Counted from the first letter of the stretch, positions 34,236 to 44,955 are shown. The stretch: 64,000 nt of DNA from Myxococcales bacterium (GCA_016792845.1 JAEUKH010000042.1:124001-188000); one strand, 5' to 3'. Numbers and translations: made by a program. Notes: generated from the sequence alone by a model not told the origin.

Positions 34236-35726
34236 ATGGACCGCGACGAATACCTCACCCACGACGCCCTCTCGCTCGCCTCGCTGGTGGCCTCGAAGAA
34301 GGTCAGCCCCGGCGCGCTCTTACGGGCCGCGATGGCCCAACGCGACCGGGTCAACCCGAAGATCAACGCGGTCATTCATCACTTCGACGAGGCCGCCGCG
34401 CGCCGCGCCGAGGGGCCCGTCGAGGGGCGCTTCGGGGGCGTGCCCTTCCTCGTCAAAGACCTCGACGGCGCGCTCGGGGGCGCCCCGCTCTGCATGGGCA
34501 GTCGGAGCCTCGAACACTTCGTCGCCCCGGAAGACAGCACCCTCTTTTCACGGTACCGCCGCGCCGGGCTGAACATCTTCGGCAAGACCAACACCCCTGA
34601 GTTCGGCATCCTCGCGATGACCGAGCCTGCCCTCTTCGGCCCGACCCGCAACCCTTGGCACCTCGACCACAGCCCTTGCGGTTCGAGCGGCGGCAGCGCC
34701 GCGGCGGTGGCGGCGGGCATCGTCCCCGTGGCCCACGGCGGCGACGGCGGGGGGTCGATCCGCATCCCCGCATCGGCCTGCGGCCTGTTCGGCATGAAGC
34801 CGACCCGCGGGCGGATGCCCCTCGGCCCTGAGGTGGGCGAAGGCTGGCACGGCTTCGTGGTGCCCCACGTGCTCTCGCGCTCGGTGCGCGACAGCGCTGC
34901 CTTCCTCGATGAGACCCACGGCGCCGACGAGGGCGCGCCGTACACCGCGCCGCCGCCCCGGGGGGCCTTCCTCGACGCCGTCTCGCGCGACCCCAAACCG
35001 CTCCGGGTCGCCCTCTGCACCCGCTCGATCCTCGGCAACGACACCGCCCCGGCGTGTGTGCGCGCGGCCGAAGAGGCGGCCGCCTTGGTCGCCTCGTTCG
35101 GCCACGCCGTCGAGGTCGTCGCGCTGCCCATCGCCGCGGCCGAGCTCCGCCTCGCGTACCTCACCGTCGTCGCAGCGGGCACGGCCTCGGCGGTCGCCCA
35201 CGCCGCCGCGCGCACGGGCCGCAGCCCCCGCCCCGAGATGTTCGAACCCACGACGTGGTTTCTCTCGCAGGTCGCCCACGCCCTGAGCGCCGCCGAGCTC
35301 GAAGCGGCCCGCGACGCCATCGCCCGCGCGCAGCGCAGCATGGGGCGCTTCTTTTCAAAGTACGACCTCTTGATCACGCCCACCTTGGCGCACCCGCCGT
35401 CTCGGGTCGGCGAGCTGGCCCTCAAGCCTGTTGAAGAGGCGGGCCTCGCCCTCTTGCGGCGCGCGCCGAGCCGCACGCTCTTGAAGCTCACCCTTGAATC
35501 GCTCGCGGCCAATTCGCTTGAAAAGACGCCCAACACGATGCTCTTCAACATGACCGGGCAGCCCGCCATGAGCGTGCCCCTGGGCGCCTCGCCAGAGGGC
35601 TTGCCCATTGGGGTTCAATTCGCGGCCCCTCTCGGCGACGAAGAGCTGCTCTTCTCCGTCGCGGGTCAGCTCGAACGCGCGAACCCTTGGTTTATGAAGC
35701 TCGCGCCCCTCGCGACGAGCGCCTGA
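34236..35726 (+). CDS. Amidase-signature hydrolase
   Basis: This is a 496-residue amidase with the Ser-cisSer-Lys triad: Lys74 in FLVKDLDG, the cis-Ser in CGSSGGSAAA (148-157), and the nucleophile Ser174 in GGDGGGSIRIPAS. Length and order fit the family that includes fatty acid amide hydrolase and 6-aminohexanoate cyclic dimer hydrolase. The glutamine amidotransferase GatA is unlikely because no gatB or gatC lies nearby and the ends differ. It follows secG by 78 bases on the same strand. The physiological substrate is unknown; a small linear or cyclic amide is possible. Confidence 0.92.
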   Translation: MDRDEYLTHDALSLASLVASKKVSPGALLRAAMAQRDRVNPKINAVIHHFDEAAARRAEGPVEGRFGGVPFLVKDLDGALGGAPLCMGSRSLEHFVAPEDSTLFSRYRRAGLNIFGKTNTPEFGILAMTEPALFGPTRNPWHLDHSPCGSSGGSAAAVAAGIVPVAHGGDGGGSIRIPASACGLFGMKPTRGRMPLGPEVGEGWHGFVVPHVLSRSVRDSAAFLDETHGADEGAPYTAPPPRGAFLDAVSRDPKPLRVALCTRSILGNDTAPACVRAAEEAAALVASFGHAVEVVALPIAAAELRLAYLTVVAAGTASAVAHAAARTGRSPRPEMFEPTTWFLSQVAHALSAAELEAARDAIARAQRSMGRFFSKYDLLITPTLAHPPSRVGELALKPVEEAGLALLRRAPSRTLLKLTLESLAANSLEKTPNTMLFNMTGQPAMSVPLGASPEGLPIGVQFAAPLGDEELLFSVAGQLERANPWFMKLAPLATSA

Positions 35727-35742
35727 GCCCCCTCGCCCGCCC

Positions 35743-36720
35743 TCAGCCCCGCCGCGCCTCCAGCCGCGCATCGAGGAACGAGAACGTATCGGCCCAGCAC
35801 GCGCGCGCCGCCCGACGAAAAATCAGCGCATGAAAGGCGTGCAGCTCGCCCGCGTAGTACCGCGCCTCGTGGGCCACGCCGCGGCGTTCGAGGGCCGCCG
35901 CGAGGCGCCGCGTGTCATCGAGCAAAGGGTCGGCGGTGCCCACCGGCAAGAAGAATGGCGGCAGCGCCCGCGCGCTCTCCTGCGCCGACTCGATCAGCAA
36001 CAACGGGTCGGCCAGGGTGTGGTCGGCGGCGCCGCTCGGCCCGAGGTACACATCGCGGGTCTCTTTGATGCGGTCTGAGAGCCACCACGGCAGCTCGCGA
36101 CGGCGCTCGAAGCGCTCAGGGTCGCTCACTTGAAAGATGCCGCAGGCGGGCACCACCGCGTCGGGCACCCGGCCGCACCGAAAGACCTCTCGGGCGAAGG
36201 GCTCAGGTCGCTCGAAGCAGGTCATCGCGGTGAGCGAGGCCACGAGGTTGGCCCCTGCGCTCTCACCCGCGAGCACCAGGCCCCGCCCGAGGTCGCCACC
36301 CCAACGGGCCGCCTCGGCGAGCACGAACGCGTACGCCGCGCTCACATCTGACAAGCCCGCGGGGAAGGGGTGCTGCGGCGCCAGTCGGTACTCAACATTG
36401 AAGACAAGGTAACCCTGCTTTGCAAAGAGCTGCCCCATCAACCAATGAGTGTCTTTTGAGAGAATGCGAAACGCGCCGCCGTGGACGTACATCACCACGG
36501 GCCACGGCCCGGGGGTCGCGGGCTGGTACACGTCGAGCCGCGCGTGCGCCCCGGCGCCGTACCGGACGTCACGGGTGACCTTCAACCCCGACGCCTCAGG
36601 GCGCGCCCGGGGGTGCAACCGGCTCGCCCGCGCGAGGGTCTCGAAGAAGCCGCGCATCACCTCACCGCCGAGGCGTCTGCGAAGGTTGATCAGCGGCCTC
36701 TCCGAAGCGTCGCGCGTCAT
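35743..36720 (-). CDS. Alpha/beta-hydrolase fold esterase (HSL-like)
   Basis: This is a 325-residue esterase/lipase. The oxyanion motif HGGAF follows VVMYV at about residue 79, the nucleophile elbow GESAGANLVAS is near 151-161, the acid is likely in VGTADPLLDD, and the His is in AGELHAFHAL. This layout matches the hormone-sensitive-lipase-like (BD-FAE/fold-3) family. It has no signal peptide and is likely cytosolic. Its ATG overlaps the stop of the upstream CPBP-like membrane protein by four bases, so the two are coupled. The ester substrate is unknown. Confidence 0.92.
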   Translation of the reverse strand: MTRDASERPLINLRRRLGGEVMRGFFETLARASRLHPRARPEASGLKVTRDVRYGAGAHARLDVYQPATPGPWPVVMYVHGGAFRILSKDTHWLMGQLFAKQGYLVFNVEYRLAPQHPFPAGLSDVSAAYAFVLAEAARWGGDLGRGLVLAGESAGANLVASLTAMTCFERPEPFAREVFRCGRVPDAVVPACGIFQVSDPERFERRRELPWWLSDRIKETRDVYLGPSGAADHTLADPLLLIESAQESARALPPFFLPVGTADPLLDDTRRLAAALERRGVAHEARYYAGELHAFHALIFRRAARACWADTFSFLDARLEARRG

Positions 36721-37568
36721 AAGACACCTTTGGCGCGAAGGGCGCGGAGTTTCAAGAGCGCGTAGCCCCCCGGCACCACCAGCGCGAGCGCGAAGAACCA
36801 GCCCTCGTCAAAGCCGTTGGCCCCGCCGAGCCACACGCTCTCCTGGGTCGGCCAGAGATAGACCGAGAAGCGCACCCGCTCGCCGCCGATGGGCGCCCCC
36901 ATCAAGACGAGCTGCGCGAAGTTGAAGGCCCCGTGCGCGGCCGATGCGCAGAGCACCCCCGCGGGGCCCGCGGCGCGGTACACGCCGGTGCTCACCAACG
37001 CGAAGAGCGCCACGTTGCCGAGGTAGCGCGGCGACTGGCTCACGCTGAGGTGCGCGGCCACAAAGAGCAAGACCCCCGCCCCCACGGCCCGCCACGAGAG
37101 CCCCTCGCGCGGAGACAGCGCCCGCACCAGCGCCTGCGTCGAGAGCTGTTGGAGCGCCGAGCTCAAGAAGAACGAGAGCCACCCCAACACCAGCGCGCCC
37201 GGCGCGAGCGCAGCGTCGCGTCGGACAAAGGGCGTCGCGGCCACCTCGGAGCCCGCCCAAACGGCCGCGAGGTACCCCAACAGCGTGCCCGCGGCGAGGC
37301 CCAACGCCTCAGGCCAGCGGCGCCACCCGAGCGAGAGCCCCGCGGCGTCGAGGCTCAAGCCGTACACCCGACAGAGGGCGACCCAGGCGGCCCCGTACAT
37401 CGACGCCACCACGGCGACGAGCGCGACAACGCCCCCAGCGCTCAGCGTCGCGTCGAAGCCCCGCGCGTACACCCCGCGGGTCGCCACCCCCGTGCTCAAG
37501 ACCGTCGCCACAAAAATCAGGCCCGGCGCGATGACCCGCGGAGACAATCGCATCGCCCGATTGGGCAT
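36717..37568 (-). CDS. CPBP/CAAX-protease-like membrane protein with Gln-Gln active-site motif
   Basis: This is a 283-residue polytopic protein with about seven hydrophobic segments. The layout matches the CPBP (Abi/CAAX protease Rce1-like) family: motif 2 LLFVAAHLS with His173, and motif 3 SAAHGAFNFAQ with His212 and Asn216. Motif 1, normally EExxFR, reads LQQLSTQALVRAL with Gln140-Gln141 in place of the catalytic glutamates. It is therefore probably a non-catalytic homologue, or one using a different mechanism. It is translationally coupled to the downstream esterase gene. Confidence 0.72.
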   Translation of the reverse strand: MPNRAMRLSPRVIAPGLIFVATVLSTGVATRGVYARGFDATLSAGGVVALVAVVASMYGAAWVALCRVYGLSLDAAGLSLGWRRWPEALGLAAGTLLGYLAAVWAGSEVAATPFVRRDAALAPGALVLGWLSFFLSSALQQLSTQALVRALSPREGLSWRAVGAGVLLFVAAHLSVSQSPRYLGNVALFALVSTGVYRAAGPAGVLCASAAHGAFNFAQLVLMGAPIGGERVRFSVYLWPTQESVWLGGANGFDEGWFFALALVVPGGYALLKLRALRAKGVL

Positions 37569-37704
37569 GAATTCCAGCTGAGTTTCAATCGGGTCACGGT
37601 GCGCGGTTGCAGAACGGCCGCGGTCTTCGATACCCTTCGGCGGTGCGGGGCGAAGGCCCGCGTTGCGTTGAGAGGCTGCTCCGAACCGCGATGAGACACG
37701 CTTG

Positions 37705-38496
37705 ATGCGACTTTGCTCGTGGAATGTGAATGGCTGGCGTGACGACTATGGCCGCCGCAGCTTCGAGCGGGTGCACACCACGCTCTCGGCCATGGGCCTC
37801 GACCTGATCGCGCTTCAAGAGGTCAAAAACCCTGAGCTCGTGGCCACCCTGGGCGACGCCCTCGGCATGGCCCACGCGTACGCGCCCGCGGCTGCCTTCG
37901 GCGGCAACGCCCTCCTCGCCCGCGGCGGGCTCGAAGACGTGTCGCTCTTGCAGCTCGACCTCCCGGGCAAAGAGCGCCGCTCGGCGGTGGTGGCGCGCAC
38001 ACGCCTCGAAGGCGTCGCGGTGCGCGTCGCCGCGGTGCACCTCGACGTGTCGGAAGAGTCGGCCAGGGTCGCGCAGCTCGAAGAGATCCTCAAGGCCCTC
38101 GGGGGCGACCTCCCGTGCCTCTTGCTGGGCGACCTCAACGCGCTGCGACGCAGCGATTACACCGTCGAGCGGCAGCGGGCCATCGAGCTTCAGCGGCTCC
38201 ACGCAGACCTCGAACCGGTCGCCGATGGTGTGATGCAAACCCTCGACGGGGCTCACTTTTTTGACCTCGCTCGGGTCTTCGCGCACGGCCCCGACGGCTA
38301 CCCGGGCGACCTCAAGCGCTCGCTGTCGCCCGAGCTCCTTGAGACCTCTCGGTACCGCACCCGCGTCGATTACGTCTTCGGCGACGCGGCCTTCGTCGCA
38401 CAGTTCAACGTCGACGACCTCCGCGTCGCGCGGAGCGACGCCAGCGACCACCGCCCGGTGCTCGTGACCGCCTCGGCCCGCGCCGCGCCCCGCTGA
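37705..38496 (+). CDS. Endonuclease/exonuclease/phosphatase-family nuclease (exonuclease III-like)
   Basis: This is a 263-residue EEP-fold protein beginning MRLCSWNVNGWRDDYG. The metal and catalytic residues are visible: SWNVNGW (Asn), LIALQEVKN (Glu), VHLDVSEES, LLGDLNALR (Asp-Asn), RVDYVFGD, and the terminal ASDHRPV (Asp-His). ExoIII (Xth) is the closest well-known family, which repairs AP sites. Here the middle region, including the segment usually reading DxYR, is divergent, so a phosphatase or other nuclease role is possible. The ATG was chosen over the adjacent TTG. Confidence 0.85.
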   Translation: MRLCSWNVNGWRDDYGRRSFERVHTTLSAMGLDLIALQEVKNPELVATLGDALGMAHAYAPAAAFGGNALLARGGLEDVSLLQLDLPGKERRSAVVARTRLEGVAVRVAAVHLDVSEESARVAQLEEILKALGGDLPCLLLGDLNALRRSDYTVERQRAIELQRLHADLEPVADGVMQTLDGAHFFDLARVFAHGPDGYPGDLKRSLSPELLETSRYRTRVDYVFGDAAFVAQFNVDDLRVARSDASDHRPVLVTASARAAPR

Positions 38497-38501
38497 AGCC
38501 C

Positions 38502-40310
38502 TTAGGGCGCCGGGTAGGCGAAGCCCAGGCGTTGCTCGGTGATTTGCCCCTCACAGTCGGCCGCCGGCGACACAAAATGGTCGCTGCCCGCCCCCACCCG
38601 ACAACGAAAGAGCGGCACCGTGCCCGGGCCCGGGTTGTTTTCAATGTAACCCACCGGGCCGAGGGGTCGCAGGCCCTCGCAGTTGGGGTCGGGGCTCAAG
38701 AGGTTGTGCTGCCCGACCCTGCACTCGTACAGCATCGAAGCGTTCGGGCGAGGCGCGCGCCAGAGGCGCCAGCTCTGCTCGCGTCGAAAGCCCGCGGGCG
38801 CGATCCGCGACGAGGCCCAATGGCCGCGGGTGCTATGAAAGCTCCGCGCGAGGCGGGTGTACGGCAGCTCTTCAAAGCCGCACGAGAGCTGCGGCGGCGT
38901 GAGGTCATTGCGGTTGGCCAGGGCCCACACCGCCCACGCGGGCTTGGGCGAGCCGTCAGGGTTGCGAAGCCCCACCCCGAGCCCCGCGACGAGCTCGTCG
39001 GGGTGGTCGCGCATGCGGTGATAGATGTAGCTCTCGATCCCCGGGGTCGCGAGCACGTTGCGGAAGGAGTCGCACACCCCCGCCGCTTGGGCCGCCGGGC
39101 TCGCGTGGGGCGCCACAGAGTTCACCCCGCTCTCGGTCAGCTGAATCTCAAGCGCCGAGCTCACCCCAGGGAAGGTCTGACGCAACCACCCCGGGAGCAC
39201 CCCCAACGAGCCGTACGTCACCTTCGGGTCATCGTCGGGCGAAAAGGGCGTGCGCAAGAGGTCGGGCGGATACGGGTGAAAGGCCACGCGCCAGGCCCTC
39301 GGCGCCACCCGGCTCGCGAAGCCCCGCAGGAAGGTCTCTCCTGACAAGAGCGGCCGCTCCTGGGCGGGGCGATCGAAGGTCGTGCCGAAGTGATGGTCGA
39401 GCGAAATGAGCACATGCGCGGTGCGCTGTTCAGCCATCACCGCGTCGTAGGCGCGCGCCCAGAGCGTGGCGTAGGTGCTGATCCATTCGGCGGTGTCGCA
39501 GGGGCCTGCGGTGCCGCCGCATCCGACGTCGAACCAGTCGTTGGCGTTGACCTCGTTCTGGATCACAAAATCAGCCAGCCGACCGTGCCCGCGTCGGCCG
39601 TTGTACCGCCACGCGAGATACCGCACAAAGCGCGCATACTCGTCGGGGTCGTCGGGGGCGCAGAAGCCCTCAAACCCCGGCGCCGCGGGGGTGCAATTGC
39701 GCCGCCGTCGCGCCCACGCCGGAGTGCCGTAGACCACCGCGGTCACCACCACGCCGCGCCGCGAATACTCCGCAATGGCGCGGTCGACGTTGCCTTCAAT
39801 GTTGAAGCATCGACCGTCGAATTGCTCTTGTCCCGCCGAACAGGCACCGCTGGCCACCGAGGGCTCCCATTGGTACCAGACGAGGTTCATCGCAACACCG
39901 CCCGTGTTGTTGCCGACGATCTCATCGTAGTCGGGCCAGAAATCAGGCTGCAACCCTTTGATGCGGTACGCGCTCCGGGTGGGGTAGGGCAACGGCTCGC
40001 CCGCGTCACCCGCGTCACCCGCGTCACCCGCGTCACCCGCGTCACCCGCGCGCCCGCCGTCGGTCGACCCGTCGAGCCCCACCTCACGGCTCGCGTCGCC
40101 CGCGGTCACATCTCTCGGGGAGACCTCATGAGCATCAAAAACATCTGAAATATCAAATACTTCAGACGCATCGACCCCGGCCCCATCGAGGGCCCCGACC
40201 TCCTCGGCGGCGGGCGTGTCGAACGAGGCCTCGGCGTCGGCGCCCTGAAGAGCCACCTCGGCGCAGCCACAGAGCCCCGCGAGGCTCACCGCGACGACCG
40301 CGCGCAGCAC
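38502..40310 (-). CDS. DUF5722-type TIM-barrel lipoprotein
   Basis: This is a 602-residue lipoprotein. The leader LRAVVAVSLAGLCGC gives the lipobox LCGC. A linker of about 90 residues rich in Asp/Val/Gly includes five GDA units. The main domain reads YRIKGLQPDFWPDY, then RRGVVVTAVVYGTPAWARR, and VIQNEVNANDW, with FHPYPPD and ESGVNSV later, resembling glycoside-hydrolase-like barrels of the DUF5722 family. The C-terminal 110 residues carry two copies of a CRVGxxDHFVSPxxxCEG-type repeat (around LYECRVGQHNLLSPD and PLFRCRVGAGSDHFVSP). It is likely extracellular. Its catalytic activity is not established. Confidence 0.75.
   Translation of the reverse strand: MLRAVVAVSLAGLCGCAEVALQGADAEASFDTPAAEEVGALDGAGVDASEVFDISDVFDAHEVSPRDVTAGDASREVGLDGSTDGGRAGDAGDAGDAGDAGDAGEPLPYPTRSAYRIKGLQPDFWPDYDEIVGNNTGGVAMNLVWYQWEPSVASGACSAGQEQFDGRCFNIEGNVDRAIAEYSRRGVVVTAVVYGTPAWARRRRNCTPAAPGFEGFCAPDDPDEYARFVRYLAWRYNGRRGHGRLADFVIQNEVNANDWFDVGCGGTAGPCDTAEWISTYATLWARAYDAVMAEQRTAHVLISLDHHFGTTFDRPAQERPLLSGETFLRGFASRVAPRAWRVAFHPYPPDLLRTPFSPDDDPKVTYGSLGVLPGWLRQTFPGVSSALEIQLTESGVNSVAPHASPAAQAAGVCDSFRNVLATPGIESYIYHRMRDHPDELVAGLGVGLRNPDGSPKPAWAVWALANRNDLTPPQLSCGFEELPYTRLARSFHSTRGHWASSRIAPAGFRREQSWRLWRAPRPNASMLYECRVGQHNLLSPDPNCEGLRPLGPVGYIENNPGPGTVPLFRCRVGAGSDHFVSPAADCEGQITEQRLGFAYPAP
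40002..40046 (-). repeat. Five perfect 9-base tandem repeats (GDA linker)
   Basis: CGCGTCACC is repeated five times without mismatch. On the coding strand it encodes a repeated Gly-Asp-Ala linker just after the signal region of the DUF5722-type lipoprotein. Perfect identity suggests recent expansion; copy changes keep the frame. Confidence 0.93.
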
Positions 40311-40316
40311 CGCGGC

Positions 40317-41006
40317 CTACCAGCGCGCCCATCGCAGGCGCACGGCCCCGTCACGCAGCTCAAAGCGCAGCCGCGCACGGGCCGGGGTTGCGAGGGCGCT
40401 CTCAAGCGACACGTCGCGCAGCGCGCGGGTCACACACTGGCGCGGCCCCTCGCCCATCGACGCGCGGTGTCGCGGGCTCAGCACGACCTGCCCCACGCGG
40501 CCGTCGAGGCCGAAGTGAAGGGTCGCATAGAACCCCGCGGGGGTGCCAGGCTGGCAGGCCGAGAGGGCCCCGAGGGTCGGCGCCACCGCGTCTCGAAGCG
40601 CGGCCAGTCGGAGCGGCACCGCGGGCGGCTCGGTCGCGACCAGCGGCGCCGCCGTCGGCCCGAGCGCGTCGACCGCGACAGGGGCCCCCAACGCGCGGGC
40701 CACCTCGGGGCTCGGTCGTACGGCCAGCGCTTCGACCACCGAGGCGGGCGCCTCAGCGACCTCAGACACTGACGAAACCCGCGCCTCGCGCGCCCCCAGC
40801 GTCGCCCCGGCCATCGCCCCGAGGAGCAAGGCCGTCGCCGCGAGGGCCCCCTGAAACTGAGCCCCGTTGTGGGCGCCCGCACCGGTCAGCGGGTCGACGA
40901 GGCTCCGAAGGTAGTCGTTCTCGACGCGAAGTTCGTCGTTCTCACGACGCAGCGCCTCGGCCGCGGCGTGGGCAGCCTCTCGATCGTTGCGGTAGGTCGC
41001 GCGCAC
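40317..41006 (-). CDS. Single-pass membrane protein with coiled coil and TonB-like C-terminus
   Basis: This is a 229-residue protein. Residues 5-40 form a short coiled coil (EAAHAAAEALRRENDELRVE). One transmembrane helix follows (GALAATALLLGAMAGATLGA, near 53-72), then an Ala/Pro/Val-rich linker. A C-terminal domain of about 90 residues (ACQPGTPAGFYATLHFGLDG, then CVTRALRDVS) resembles the AgmX/PglI or TonB-like C-terminal domain found in many myxobacterial proteins. The topology suggests a cytosolic N-terminus and a periplasmic C-terminus. No function can be named. Confidence 0.7.
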   Translation of the reverse strand: MRATYRNDREAAHAAAEALRRENDELRVENDYLRSLVDPLTGAGAHNGAQFQGALAATALLLGAMAGATLGAREARVSSVSEVAEAPASVVEALAVRPSPEVARALGAPVAVDALGPTAAPLVATEPPAVPLRLAALRDAVAPTLGALSACQPGTPAGFYATLHFGLDGRVGQVVLSPRHRASMGEGPRQCVTRALRDVSLESALATPARARLRFELRDGAVRLRWARW

Positions 41007-41084
41007 AGCCTCGCGACGCTACCACCGGGGTGACCCGTTGTCGTTCCCCCGAGGGGGTGACAATTCGCGGCCCCGAGCCCGTCG

Positions 41085-41999
41085 CTAGCGGCCGAAGACC
41101 AACGCAAGGGCCATCAAGACCGAGTGCAACAGAAGCATTTTCGCGGTGTCGGCCAACAGCGGGTTGAGCGCCTTGCCGCGCAGCCTCACCACCCCGCCGA
41201 TGAGCCGCACGCCCATGGGCACGGTGACGAGCGGCAGGGCGAAGAGCGGGCTCCCGAGGCTGGCCGCGAGAAAGAGCGGGAGCGTCCACGCGACGACCCA
41301 ACACGCGATGTACTCGCCCACCCCGAAGGCGCGCCCGAAGCGCACCACCAGCGTGCGCTTGCCGGCCTTGACGTCAGTCTCGTGGTCACGGGTGTTGTTC
41401 ACCACCAGCACCGCCGTCGAGAGCGCGCCCACGGGCACCGCGGCGAGCCACGCGAGGGTCGGCACATGCCCGAGGGTCACAAAGGCCGTGCCGGTGACCG
41501 CCACCAGACCGAAGAACACAAACACGAACACATCGCCGAGGCCGTTGTACCCCAGCGGATACGGGCCGCCGGTGTAGGCCACTCCCGAGGCGATCGACGC
41601 GAGGCCGATGGCCACGATGGGCCAGCCCGACACCGCCACGAGGTAGGCTCCCGCGAGGGTGGCGAGCACGAACGAGGCGACCATGCCCGCGCGCACCGTC
41701 GCGGGGGTCAGAAGGCCCGCTTGGGTGACCCGCAAGGGCCCCAGGCGCTCGGCCGTGTCGGCGCCCTTCTCGTAGTCGAAGACGTCGTTGGCGAGGTTCG
41801 TCCCGATCTGGATGAAGATCGCGCCGAGGGCCGCGGCCACGAGCGAGGCCGTTCGAAAGCCCGCCCGCCCCGCGGCGTGGTAGGCCGCCGCGGCGCCCAC
41901 GATCACCGGCGCGAGGGCCGCCGTCAGGGTCGCCGGGCGCGTCGCGAGGAGCCACACCTTCCACCGCGGGAGGCGCTCGACAGGGGTCTCAGCGTGCAT
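41085..41999 (-). CDS. menA: 1,4-dihydroxy-2-naphthoate prenyltransferase
   Basis: This is a 304-residue UbiA-superfamily membrane prenyltransferase. MenA attaches the polyprenyl chain to DHNA, giving demethylmenaquinone. The two Asp-rich motifs are NLANDVFDYEKGAD (around 68-81) and NNTRDHETDVKAGKR (around 196-210). Eight to nine hydrophobic helices cover the rest. The NDVFDYEKGAD form and the preceding GTNLAND fit MenA better than UbiA or MqnP, but MqnP cannot be excluded. It is the last gene of the menaquinone-type operon, eight bases after menG. The ATG was chosen over upstream starts that run into menG. Confidence 0.85.
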   Translation of the reverse strand: MHAETPVERLPRWKVWLLATRPATLTAALAPVIVGAAAAYHAAGRAGFRTASLVAAALGAIFIQIGTNLANDVFDYEKGADTAERLGPLRVTQAGLLTPATVRAGMVASFVLATLAGAYLVAVSGWPIVAIGLASIASGVAYTGGPYPLGYNGLGDVFVFVFFGLVAVTGTAFVTLGHVPTLAWLAAVPVGALSTAVLVVNNTRDHETDVKAGKRTLVVRFGRAFGVGEYIACWVVAWTLPLFLAASLGSPLFALPLVTVPMGVRLIGGVVRLRGKALNPLLADTAKMLLLHSVLMALALVFGR

Positions 42000-42007
42000 C
42001 GAAACCG

Positions 42008-42741
42008 CTACGCCTTGGGGGTGCCCACGTAGAGATGAACGACCCCAAACGTGAGCGGCGCGACCTCGACGACGTCGAGCCCGCTCTCTCCCATCAGCGC
42101 CGCGAATCGCTCCGCCGAGGGGAAGGCCGCGATGCTCTCGTGCAAGTACCGATACTCTCGCGAGCCCGAGAGAATCGACCCCAACCACGGCACCACCGTG
42201 TGAATGTGAAAGCGCGCCATCGCCGACAGGGGCCCCGGCTTCGGGTCGCTCAGCTCAAGAATCGCGACCTTGCCGCCGGGCCGCGTGACCCGCGCCATCT
42301 CACGCAGCGCCGCGGGCCGATCGGCCACGTTGCGAATGCCGAACGCCATGGTGATGCCATCGACCGAGCGGTCTTCCAGGGGCAGCCGCTCGGCCTCGCC
42401 GAACTGTAGGCTCACCCGCGCGTTCAGCTTCGCCCGCGCGATCTTCTCGTCGCCGACGGCGAGCATGCCCCGCGACGGGTCGACCCCGACCACGTTGGCC
42501 CGCGGCAACATCTCGGCGATCATGATGGCCAGATCGGCGGTGCCCGTCGCCAGGTCGAGCACCCGCGGGCTCTCGTGCGACGCGAGGCCGAGCGAGCGCA
42601 CCGTGCGACGGCGCCAGCCTTGATCGATCCCGAGCGAGATGATGCGGTTCAACAGGTCGTAACGACCCGCGATTCGGTCAAACATTTCGCCCGAACCGCC
42701 GCGCGGCGCGAGGGCCCGGTTGGTCTGCGTCTGGGGGTCGC

Positions 42742-42745
<4 letters not shown>
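42008..42745 (-). CDS. menG: Demethylmenaquinone methyltransferase
   Basis: This is a 245-residue SAM-dependent methyltransferase of the UbiE/MenG family, acting at the last step of menaquinone synthesis. Motif VRSLGL..VLDLATGTADLAI (the SAM loop near 63-75), VVGVDPSRGML, LPLEDRSVDGITMAFGIRNV and RPGGKVAILELSDP are all recognisable UbiE signatures. The start overlaps the HMG-CoA reductase stop by four bases (ATGA), showing tight coupling in the operon. The aromatic product could in principle be ubiquinone-type, but the MenA neighbour and the absence of ubi genes favour menaquinone. Confidence 0.93.
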
Positions 42746-43916
<1,171 letters not shown>

Positions 43917-43920
<4 letters not shown>

Positions 43921-44942
43921 GACGCCACCTCCGCGCGCGCGACCGGCGCGGCGCTCGCCCGCGGCGCCACCCCGAGCTCACCCATCACCTGCGCAAACTG
44001 CTCGGGCGGCAAGGCCTGCGGGCCGTCAGAGAGCGCGCGCCCAGGGTCGTCGTGGGTCTCGAGCATCACCCCCGCGGCGCCCACCGCGAGCGCCGCCTTG
44101 GCCAGCGGAGCCACCAGATCGCGACGCCCCGTGCCGTGCGAAGGGTCGACCACCACCGGCAGACGGTGAACATGGCTCAGCAGCGCCACCGCCCCGAGAT
44201 CGAGGAGGTTGCGCGTCGCGTCGTCGAAGCTCCGAATGCCGCGCTCGCAAAGGATCACCCCCGTCGCGCCGTGCGACAAGAGATACTCCGCCGCGAGGAG
44301 CCACTCTTCGACCGAGGCGCTCATCGCGCGCTTGAGGAGCACCGGCCGACCCGTGCGCCCGCTCGCCTTGAGGAGCGCGAAATTCTGCATGTTGCGCGAC
44401 CCGATCTGGAGCAGGTCGGCGTACTCGGCCACCCGCGGCGCCTCGGCCTCGCTCATGGCCTCGGTCACCACCCGCAGGCCGTGCCGATCAGCCGCGTCGC
44501 GCATCCACCGGAGGGCCTCGCCGCCGTGCCCCTGAAAGGCGTAGGGCGAGGTGCGGGGCTTGAACGCGCCGCCCCGTAAAAACTGCGCCCCGAGCGCCGC
44601 GACCCGCGCGGCCACGGCCTCGACCTGCGACGGCGACTCGACCGCACACGGCCCCGCCATCACCACCGGGCGCCCCCCGCCCACGCTCACCCCCGCGACG
44701 CTCACCACAGGCCCGTGCACGTCGACCTTGGGGTGCGCCGAGGCCGCCACCGAGACCGAGGCCACGCCCTCGATGCGCGCGAGCTCCTGCGCGTCGACCC
44801 GCGTCGACGACGGAGCCACCACAAAATGGGTCACCGCGTTGGGGTCGTGAGGCGCCGTAAGCGCCGTGAGCCACAGCCCCCGGGCGACCAACGCACGCTT
44901 GACCTGGGCCGCATCGGCCCCGAGTTGAAGAGTGACAATCAT
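43917..44942 (-). CDS. aroF: 3-deoxy-7-phosphoheptulonate (DAHP) synthase, type I-beta
   Basis: DAHP synthase condenses phosphoenolpyruvate with erythrose-4-phosphate, the first step of the shikimate path to chorismate, the ring precursor of menaquinone. The 341 residues comprise an N-terminal ferredoxin-like regulatory domain (residues 1-70, as in Thermotoga) and a catalytic barrel with GPCAVES, GGAFKPRTSPYAFQG, QIGSRNMQNF, LLKRAMSA, LCERGIRSF and PVVVDPSHGTGRRDLV. These include the PEP-, metal- and substrate-binding residues. It is 13 bases downstream of the polyprenyl synthase gene. Confidence 0.95.
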
Positions 44943-44955
44943 GGTCGACCTCGGC

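Noticed and set aside
34236-35726. Amidase gene considered as gatA of the tRNA amidotransferase
   Set aside because: No gatB or gatC nearby. The ends differ from GatA, and the gene trails a glycolytic operon.
40002-40046. Considered as part of a CRISPR array or regulatory iterons
   Set aside because: Units are nine bases, directly adjacent without spacers, in frame and inside a coding linker.
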